A DNA stretch of 5,013 bases from an uncultured Planctomycetaceae bacterium (GTDB taxonomy: Bacteria; Planctomycetota; Planctomycetia; Pirellulales; Pirellulaceae). Shown piece by piece: positions 1-5,013 of this stretch. Location of the stretch: contig CALELC010000691.1 in assembly GCA_937904535.1 (NCBI GenBank), positions 1-5,013 on the forward strand, written 5' to 3'. The position numbers and the translations under genes were made by a program. Numbering within the stretch: the first letter of the stretch is position 1; every line of letters starts with the position of its first letter. The notes under the pieces were generated by a model. That model ran no database searches, was not told the DNA's origin, and worked only from the letters and a program-made list of their open reading frames with translations.

Positions 1-200
1 CGACGCTGGAAGAAAAGCTGTCATGGCAGAAGAAGCAGCGCGAACTGGAAGGCAAGCGCAGCAAGCTGCGCCGCGAGCTGTTTGCCCGGCAGGACGAAGT
101 CGAGGCGCAGCGCAATGAATTGATCAGTCAGCTTGAAGCGCAGCTCCAGCAGCAGGTCGAGGAGCGAAGGCTGTTCACTGTCGAATGGGAGCTGAAATGA
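1..200 (+). CDS. C-terminal end of a probable SNF2/RapA-like helicase (partial)
   Basis: The reading frame is open from the left edge (first whole codon at position 3) and stops with TGA at 198-200, giving 65 residues. The fragment is almost entirely Glu, Lys, Arg, Gln and Leu, with heptad-like leucine spacing, and predicts a long amphipathic helix or coiled coil. It closes with LFTVEWELK, a short beta-like tail. From memory, large SNF2-type DEAD/DEAH helicases encoded next to DNA methyltransferases end in the same way: a charged coiled coil followed by a tail like LFTIRWRL. No helicase motif lies inside the window, so the assignment rests on this tail and on the neighbourhood. The stop codon overlaps the start of the SIR2 gene by 4 bases, which ties the two genes into one operon. 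The alternative is an unrelated coiled-coil protein. The helicase call is moderately confident; the open frame itself is near certain. Confidence 0.62.
   Translation, partial: TLEEKLSWQKKQRELEGKRSKLRRELFARQDEVEAQRNELISQLEAQLQQQVEERRLFTVEWELK
187..191 (+). promoter_or_regulatory. Ribosome binding site of the SIR2 gene, inside the upstream gene
   Basis: GGGAG lies 5 bases before the ATG at 197 and 8 bases before a second, in-frame ATG at 200. It overlaps the upstream in-frame ATG at 185, which has no good purine-rich site at the usual distance. This favours initiation at 197 or 200 over 185. Translation of the SIR2 gene is probably coupled to termination of the helicase gene. Confidence 0.55.
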
Positions 201-1588
201 TGTCCGATAAGGCCGAGAAAATGCCCCCCAATATCTTGAAGGTCCGTGATGACCATCGACCAGTGTTTTTTGAAAAAGGGGCCGAAGGAGGCAGTTTCAA
301 GATTTGTGACGGTTACGATGCGTCATGGGCTGGTGAAGAATTTGGCCTCAAGAAACTACGCGATCAGATCGAGCCTTGGCTCACCGCACTGTTCCAATCC
401 GAGCATCTTTCGCTACTCGCAGGCGCCGGACTCACCCATGCCGTGCATCACCTCGCCGTGGGGGAAGGTGCTGCTGCCGGCATGGACAAACTGACGCTGA
501 GCAATCACCAGGCCGAAATCGATCAAGCAGCAGAGAAAGCAGCGGAAGCGGCCGGGCGTAAGAAGGGTAACCTGGAAGATCAACTGCGCGTTGCCAACGA
601 ACTGCTGCGCGGCCTTGAGATTCTGCAGCAAGACAGCAAGGCCGACGCTCTGCGTAACGAACTGCAGAGCGGCATGCAGGCGTTTGCGCAGTCTATTTTG
701 AGCAGCGAAGCGAGAATTGCCACGGCCGAGGAAAAAAAGCGCGAGCAGGCGTTCAATACCCTGGTCACCTTCCTGATGAGCTTTGCCAGCCGCACCGGGG
801 TACGCGATCGTCTGAATATTTTCACTACCAACTATGACCGGCTGATCGAGGCTGGGGCGGAGTTGGCTGGCCTGCACCTACTGGACCGGTTTCTGGGCAA
901 CCTCATGCCGATCTTTCGCTCTTCGCGGCTGGATCTGGATATGCACTACAACCCGCCCGGTATTCGCGGCGAGCCGCGCTATCTGGAAGGCGTGGCTCGC
1001 TACACCAAGTTGCACGGTTCGGTGGACTGGGTGCAAGTGGGCAAGGACGTCCGCCGTATCGGCCTGCCGTTTGGAGCAGAGAACGTCGAACCCTATCTAA
1101 AGGTGCCGGGCATGGGCGCGGTCACAGCCCACCAACTGATGATCTATCCCAACGCTGCAAAGGATAGGGAAACCGCCGACTACCCCTACGTTGAGCTTTT
1201 TCGTGATCTAGCGGCCGCTGTGTGCCGCCCAAACAGCACATTGGTGACCTATGGCTACAGCTTTGGTGACGAGCATATCAACCGCGTGATCCGTGACATG
1301 CTCACCATCCCTTCGACGCATCTGGTGGTGATCTCATACGACGATCGGCTTGGTCGCATCATGCAGACCTACCAGGAATTAGGCAGGCCATCGCAGATCA
1401 GCTTGCTGATTGGCCCAGCGTTGGCGGATCTGACCACGCTGACCGAGAACTATCTGCCCAAGCCAGCCATCGACAAGACGACCTTCCGCATGAGTGAACT
1501 GCTCAAGCAGCGAATGGGGGCAGAGCCACCGCCTGCCGCACCCCCTGCCGCAGAGGCTAGCGCACTCGACGGGAGCGATCTGGTATGA
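197..1588 (+). CDS. SIR2-family protein, probable NAD+-consuming defence effector
   Basis: The product has 463 residues. Visible SIR2 hallmarks, numbered from this start, are GAGLT at 76-80 (NAD-binding glycine motif), TTNYD at 210-214 (the Asn/Asp motif equivalent to TQNID of sirtuins), KLHGS at 271-275 with the probable catalytic His at 273, and GYSFGDEHIN at 353-362, typical of the C-terminal Rossmann part of SIR2_2-like proteins. Only two cysteines are present (near 37 and 343), so the four-cysteine zinc site of deacetylase sirtuins is absent. This fits the bacterial defence group that hydrolyses NAD+ rather than deacetylating proteins. Residues about 104-186 form a charged helical insertion between the first two motifs, and the last 20 residues are Pro/Ala-rich and probably disordered. 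The start at 197 gives an ATGA overlap with the upstream stop; ATG at 200 is equally plausible. The stop overlaps the HerA start by 4 bases, so HerA is its likely partner. The fold call is strong; NADase activity is inferred from family members. Confidence 0.9.
   Translation: MMSDKAEKMPPNILKVRDDHRPVFFEKGAEGGSFKICDGYDASWAGEEFGLKKLRDQIEPWLTALFQSEHLSLLAGAGLTHAVHHLAVGEGAAAGMDKLTLSNHQAEIDQAAEKAAEAAGRKKGNLEDQLRVANELLRGLEILQQDSKADALRNELQSGMQAFAQSILSSEARIATAEEKKREQAFNTLVTFLMSFASRTGVRDRLNIFTTNYDRLIEAGAELAGLHLLDRFLGNLMPIFRSSRLDLDMHYNPPGIRGEPRYLEGVARYTKLHGSVDWVQVGKDVRRIGLPFGAENVEPYLKVPGMGAVTAHQLMIYPNAAKDRETADYPYVELFRDLAAAVCRPNSTLVTYGYSFGDEHINRVIRDMLTIPSTHLVVISYDDRLGRIMQTYQELGRPSQISLLIGPALADLTTLTENYLPKPAIDKTTFRMSELLKQRMGAEPPPAAPPAAEASALDGSDLV
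1571..1575 (+). promoter_or_regulatory. Ribosome binding site of the HerA-like gene
   Basis: GGGAG sits 9 bases upstream of the ATG at 1585, within the last codons of the SIR2 gene. With the ATGA stop/start overlap at 1585-1588 it supports coupled translation of the two proteins, and it decides the start of the HerA-like gene. Confidence 0.55.
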
Positions 1589-3690
1589 GCTTGTCACCGC
1601 TGGCCTATGCCGACTCCCTGCGCATCGGCAGCATCGACTTCGTCTCTCCCGACGAAATCAAGGTGCTGCTGGACATCGATGCTCCCGACGGTGTGGCACT
1701 CAATACCGGTACGCCGCGCTCGTTTCCGCGTATCAACGGTTATGTGCTGATCCCCAGCGACGAGGGGCACCTGGTTGCTCAGGTCGAATGGATCACCATC
1801 GAGCGCTCGCAGTACCCCAAGCGCAAAGGACTGCAGGACTTCGGTTTGGTGGACTTGCCTTACCCGCTGCGCAAGATGAGCCTGAATCCGCTGGGTTGTC
1901 TCATCTGCGAAGGCAGCAATACACAAGGCGAGGAGGTCTACCGTTTCCGACGTGGTGTCGAGAGCTACCCCACTGTCGGTGCTCCGGTGCTGTTGCCCAC
2001 GCAAAACCAGTTGCGCTCCATCGTCGACTCGGGCGACAACCGGGGAGTGCTGATAGGCAGCAGCCCATTGGCCGCCAATGCCAGGGTGATGGTCGATCCA
2101 GATCGGCTTTTTGGGCGCCATCTGGCGGTACTGGGAAACACCGGCAGTGGCAAATCATGCTCAGTGGCAGGCCTGATCCGCTGGTCCATGGACGAAGCCC
2201 GAAAAGCTCGCGGGGGCGAAGACCCCAATGCACGCTTCATCGTGCTTGACCCCAACGGTGAGTACGCCAACACCTTCCGCGATATGAGCAAGGTACGCGT
2301 CTATGCCGTTGAGCCCGGCGATGGAATCGAGCAACTGCAGGTGCCTCTATGGTTCTGGAATAGCGCCGAGTGGAGTGCCTTCACCCAGGCGAGCGCAAAG
2401 GCCCAGCGGCCGACGCTGGTGCAGGCACTCAGATCAGTCCGTGATGGCGTGTTCACCGCAACAGTCACGCCAAGCCATGAAATGCGTCGCTATCTGCGTA
2501 CGCTCGTTTCGGCGATTCAGATCGAGAGAAATTCGGGGAGCCCGTTTAGAGGTCCTGGCCCTGTAAAAGGCTTCCGGGATCGACTGATCCGATGGAAGGA
2601 GGGCTTGACCGACAACGCTTCCTTCGATGCCGCGGAGAGCTCTGCGTTGAATAGATTGATCCAACACATCACCACGCTCTTGGCTGCACATGGAGGAGAT
2701 TGGCCAGTAATTTTTACTCCTCAAGAGATCGGCGCCCTGCTAGACATACTAAGCAGCACGCATTCTGTGTTTGGCGGCAGCGACACCGATATCCTCCCGA
2801 TCGACGCCGATGTACCGCGCCCTTTCACCGGCGACCAGCTTCTCCGCAGCGTCGAGGCCGCCGCCGAACTGCTCGGTGTCTCCGAGTACGTCGAGACCAT
2901 GCAAATGCGCATTCGCACCCTGCTGTCGGACAGCCGCATGAAGATCGTCTCGGGCAGTAACCAAGATCTCACGTTGGACGACTGGCTGCGAAACTACATC
3001 GGCGACAGCGAGGCATCGAACGGTTCGGTTACCGTCATCGATCTCTCGCTGGTGCCGGCGGAGGTGGTGCATATCATCACGGCGGTGATCGCCCGTATGA
3101 CGCTGGAGGCCTTGCAGCGTTACCGCAGGCTGAACCACGGCAACACTCTGCCTACCGTATTGGTGATGGAAGAGGCGCACACATTCATCAAGCGCTACAA
3201 GGACGACGCCGAAAATCAAAACTCTGCCACCATCTGCTGCCAGGTGTTCGAGAAGATCGCCCGTGAGGGTCGCAAGTTTGGGCTCGGCCTAGTGCTCTCC
3301 TCGCAGCGTCCAAGCGAACTGTCACCCACCGTTCTCTCGCAGTGCAATAGCTATCTGTTGCATCGCATCAGCAACGACCGTGATCAGGAACTGGTGCATA
3401 AACTCGTGCCCGACAACCTGCGAGGCCTGCTGCGCGACCTGCCGTCGCTTCCCCCCCGTCACGCCGTTCTGCTCGGCTGGGCATCGGAGCTGCCGGTTTT
3501 GGTACAGATGAGAGCACTGCCCGAGCACCACCGTCCGAAATCGGACGATCCAGACTTCTGGGCAGTGTGGTCAGGCAAAGGCCTCGACGGCAACACGGTC
3601 GAGCGAAATGTGGATTGGAGGGGCATCGCGAATGACTGGCAGCAAGTGCAGCCTTCTGAAGATGCTCAAGATGAAGATTCGGGATTTTAA
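1585..3690 (+). CDS. HerA/DUF87-type DNA-translocating ATPase
   Basis: The product has 701 residues with the layout of HerA/FtsK-superfamily ATPases. An N-terminal beta-rich region (about 10-150) matches the expected position of the HAS-barrel. Walker A is GNTGSGKS at 184-191, followed by the HerA-type LDPNGEY at 221-227. A long, mostly helical insertion spans about 255-470. Walker B is LVMEEAH at 526-532, then KIAREGRKFG at 557-566, the sensor-like SSQRPSELS at 572-580, and LLHRISNDRDQ at 591-601, which holds candidate arginine-finger residues. All catalytic motifs look intact. The C-terminus is acidic (EDAQDEDSGF). Family members form hexameric rings that translocate on double-stranded DNA; in defence loci they assemble with SIR2 or nuclease partners. 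The 4-base overlap with the SIR2 gene makes that pairing likely here. A conjugative coupling protein or FtsK is unlikely: there are no N-terminal membrane segments. Residues about 306-392 use rarer codons than the rest of the gene. Confidence 0.93.
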   Translation: MSLSPLAYADSLRIGSIDFVSPDEIKVLLDIDAPDGVALNTGTPRSFPRINGYVLIPSDEGHLVAQVEWITIERSQYPKRKGLQDFGLVDLPYPLRKMSLNPLGCLICEGSNTQGEEVYRFRRGVESYPTVGAPVLLPTQNQLRSIVDSGDNRGVLIGSSPLAANARVMVDPDRLFGRHLAVLGNTGSGKSCSVAGLIRWSMDEARKARGGEDPNARFIVLDPNGEYANTFRDMSKVRVYAVEPGDGIEQLQVPLWFWNSAEWSAFTQASAKAQRPTLVQALRSVRDGVFTATVTPSHEMRRYLRTLVSAIQIERNSGSPFRGPGPVKGFRDRLIRWKEGLTDNASFDAAESSALNRLIQHITTLLAAHGGDWPVIFTPQEIGALLDILSSTHSVFGGSDTDILPIDADVPRPFTGDQLLRSVEAAAELLGVSEYVETMQMRIRTLLSDSRMKIVSGSNQDLTLDDWLRNYIGDSEASNGSVTVIDLSLVPAEVVHIITAVIARMTLEALQRYRRLNHGNTLPTVLVMEEAHTFIKRYKDDAENQNSATICCQVFEKIAREGRKFGLGLVLSSQRPSELSPTVLSQCNSYLLHRISNDRDQELVHKLVPDNLRGLLRDLPSLPPRHAVLLGWASELPVLVQMRALPEHHRPKSDDPDFWAVWSGKGLDGNTVERNVDWRGIANDWQQVQPSEDAQDEDSGF
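3681..3684 (+). promoter_or_regulatory. Weak ribosome binding site of the methyltransferase gene
   Basis: GGGA lies 8 bases before the ATG at 3693, at the end of the HerA-like gene. It is weaker than the GGGAG sites of the two preceding genes, and the start does not overlap the preceding stop (2-base gap). No later in-frame ATG occurs before the catalytic motif, so this start is the only reasonable one. Confidence 0.35.
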
Positions 3691-3692
3691 AA

Positions 3693-5013
3693 ATGGCTGG
3701 TAAGCAAAAACTAGAACTCACCTGGATCGGCAAGGAAAAGCGGCCCAAGCTGGAGCCGCGCATCCTGCTGGAAGATCCGGAAAAGTCGTATCACGCCAAG
3801 CATCGTGTGAGCGAAAACGACATCTTCGACAATCGGCTGATCTTCGGTGACAACCTGCTGGCACTGAAGGCGCTGGAGCAGGAATTCTCCGGCAAGGTGA
3901 AGTGCGTTTACATCGATCCGCCATTTAACACGCAACAGGCGTTTGAACACTACGACGATGGGTATGAGCACTCCATCTGGCTTGGCCTCATTCGTGATCG
4001 CGCTGAGTCGATTCGGCGATTACTGTCTGAGGATGGAACACTGTTCGTGCACATCGACGACAACGAGCTTGGCTACCTGATCGCGTTGCTTGACGAAGTT
4101 TTCGGTCGGCGTAATCGAATCGGGGTAGTGACTTTCAAGCAGAGTTCGGCTTCAGGGCCGAAAGCCATCAACCCAGGGCTTGTAACGACAAATAACTACA
4201 TTCTTTATTACGCGAAAAATAAGGATGTCTGGTCCCCGAACCGAGTCTACGTTCCCGGGCCTCGCGATGACAGGTACTCCAAGTTCATCGAGAACTATGA
4301 GGACGATTTCCAAGATTGGCGCCTTATCGGGCTTCGTGAGGCATTCCTTCGAAGCAACAGCCTTCAATCGTGGGATGATGCCAAAGCGAAATTCGCAGAT
4401 AAGCTCGAAGCCAAGTTGTCCGATTTTGTCGTGACCAACGCCCATCGAGTCGTTCGTACCGCACGGGTTGCTCCCAAGGATGTCAATGAGTCGGCGAGAG
4501 ATGCCCTTGCTCGATCAACCGCTGACCGCACCAAGGTTTATCGATCTGTGCGAGAGGACAAGGATGACTACTACTTCCTCGGTGGCGAGCAGCTAGTCTT
4601 CTACAAAGCTAAGACTCGCGTCATTGATGGTAAATCAACGACCGCCTCACCACTAACGAATCTTTGGGATGACTTGCTATCGAACAACTTGCATAACGAG
4701 GGTGGTGTTTCGTTCCCGAACGGAAAGAAGCCCGAGGCGCTAATCAAGAGATGTCTTGAACTCTCCACGACCATTGGGGACATTGTTCTTGATTCATTTG
4801 CCGGCTCCGGGACTACCGGAGCTGTTGCGCACAAGATGGGCCGCCGCTGGATCATGGTCGAACTGGGCGAGCACTGCCACACACACATCATCCCGCGCCT
4901 GAAGAAGGTGATTGATGGCGAGGACCTGGGAGGGATCAGCAAAGCGGTGAACTGGAAAGGCGGCGGCGGCTTCCGCTATTACCGCCTTGCCCCCAGCCTG
5001 ATCGTCAACGACC
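3693..5013 (+). CDS. Beta-class DNA methyltransferase, type III Mod-like (partial, C-terminus missing)
   Basis: The first 440 residues are present and the frame is open at the right edge. The catalytic motif IV is DPPFNT at 75-80 (bases 3915-3932), followed by a motif VI-like segment TLFVHIDDNE at about 116-125. A variable region spans about 145-335, then a motif X-like FPNGKKPEALI at 341-351, and motif I, the AdoMet-binding FAGSGTTG, at 369-376. Motif IV before motif I defines the beta class, which includes type III Mod subunits that methylate adenine N6; N4-cytosine cannot be excluded from the motif alone. The N-terminal part up to LIFGDNLLALKAL closely resembles Mod-like methylases I remember from helicase-linked loci, and the final GGGFRYYRLAPSLIV is typical of their region after motif I. 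Such proteins usually run another 100-250 residues. It starts 2 bases after the HerA-like gene. A type III Res subunit often follows such methylases but is not visible here. The central region is clearly lower in GC than the two ends. Confidence 0.92.
   Translation, partial: MAGKQKLELTWIGKEKRPKLEPRILLEDPEKSYHAKHRVSENDIFDNRLIFGDNLLALKALEQEFSGKVKCVYIDPPFNTQQAFEHYDDGYEHSIWLGLIRDRAESIRRLLSEDGTLFVHIDDNELGYLIALLDEVFGRRNRIGVVTFKQSSASGPKAINPGLVTTNNYILYYAKNKDVWSPNRVYVPGPRDDRYSKFIENYEDDFQDWRLIGLREAFLRSNSLQSWDDAKAKFADKLEAKLSDFVVTNAHRVVRTARVAPKDVNESARDALARSTADRTKVYRSVREDKDDYYFLGGEQLVFYKAKTRVIDGKSTTASPLTNLWDDLLSNNLHNEGGVSFPNGKKPEALIKRCLELSTTIGDIVLDSFAGSGTTGAVAHKMGRRWIMVELGEHCHTHIIPRLKKVIDGEDLGGISKAVNWKGGGGFRYYRLAPSLIVND
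4125..4697 (+). other. Probable target-recognition region of the methyltransferase
   Basis: This part codes for residues about 145-335, between motif VIII and motif X, where beta-class methylases carry the DNA sequence-specificity domain. It has no catalytic motif. Base composition by hand count is mostly 43-60% GC per 60 bases, against 63-68% in the segments I counted near the two ends of the gene, and codons such as CGA, TCA, CTA and ATT become common. The boundaries are approximate. The recognised DNA site cannot be read from the sequence. Confidence 0.6.

Noticed and set aside
185..196. ATG at 185 as the start of the SIR2 gene, adding four residues
   Set aside because: No suitable ribosome binding site lies at the proper distance before it, its own first codons contain the GGGAG that serves 197/200, and the start at 197 gives the ATGA overlap also seen at the next junction.
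413..877. 154-codon open frame on the minus strand
   Set aside because: It lies entirely opposite the SIR2 gene, and its residues are the antisense of that well-supported coding sequence. Long antisense frames are common in GC-rich genes.
1594..2121. 175-codon open frame on the minus strand
   Set aside because: Antisense of the N-terminal half of the HerA-like gene, with no motif and no independent start signals.
1494..2249. 251-codon open frame on the plus strand in another phase
   Set aside because: It crosses the SIR2/HerA junction and overlaps the HerA Walker A region. Its translation is rich in Arg, Pro, His and Gln, typical of a shifted frame, with no recognisable motif.
2749..3219. 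156-codon open frame on the minus strand
   Set aside because: Antisense of the Walker B half of the HerA-like gene; composition is that of a shadow frame.
1585..3690. Conjugative coupling protein or FtsK-type translocase
   Set aside because: No transmembrane segments at the N-terminus, and the LDPNGEY and SSQRPSE motifs are those of the HerA/DUF87 family.
3368..3763. 131-codon open frame on the minus strand spanning the HerA/methylase junction
   Set aside because: Opposite two confident genes with 2-base spacing; no motif and no plausible promoter.
1..5013. DISARM system (helicase plus methylase)
   Set aside because: None of the visible genes is a DrmA, DrmB or DrmC type protein, and the SIR2 and HerA genes occupy the core. 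Flanking sequence would be needed to exclude a nearby DISARM locus.
3693..5013. A complete type III restriction-modification system
   Set aside because: Only the Mod-like subunit is present in part. No Res gene is visible, so the claim cannot be made from this window.

Overview
The window is fully coding on the + strand. It reads as the interior of a chromosomal or island-borne defence operon from a GC-rich bacterium, most likely a gamma- or betaproteobacterium. That placement is inferred from GC-rich third positions, dense gene packing and the style of the proteins; there is no rRNA or housekeeping marker to fix it. No tRNA, rRNA, CRISPR array, insertion sequence, origin or terminator is visible, and no non-coding gap is longer than 2 bases.

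Layout, left to right: (1) positions 1-200, the last 65 codons of a highly charged, coiled-coil protein ending in the style of SNF2/RapA-like helicases found beside DNA methyltransferases; (2) 197-1588, a SIR2-family protein with the NAD-binding GAG motif, the TTNYD motif and the LHG histidine, but without sirtuin zinc cysteines; (3) 1585-3690, a HerA/DUF87-type hexameric ATPase with complete Walker A, Walker B and arginine-finger regions; (4) 3693-5013, a DNA methyltransferase of the beta class (motif IV before motif I), related to type III Mod subunits, open at the right edge. Genes 1/2 and 2/3 overlap by 4 bases (ATGA), and 3/4 are separated by 2 bases, so this is one transcription unit whose promoter lies to the left of the window.

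Working model (inference): the helicase and methyltransferase recognise or mark DNA, HerA assembles as a DNA-translocating hexamer, and the SIR2 protein is the toxic effector that depletes NAD+ when invading DNA is sensed. SIR2-HerA pairs are an experimentally known anti-phage module, and helicase-methylase-ATPase operons have been described computationally (I recall the label Hma from PADLOC). The linkage of a SIR2-HerA pair to an SNF2-like helicase and a Mod-like methylase in one overlapping operon is the most interesting point. The methylase's target-recognition region is compositionally unlike its conserved flanks, which suggests specificity switching by recombination.
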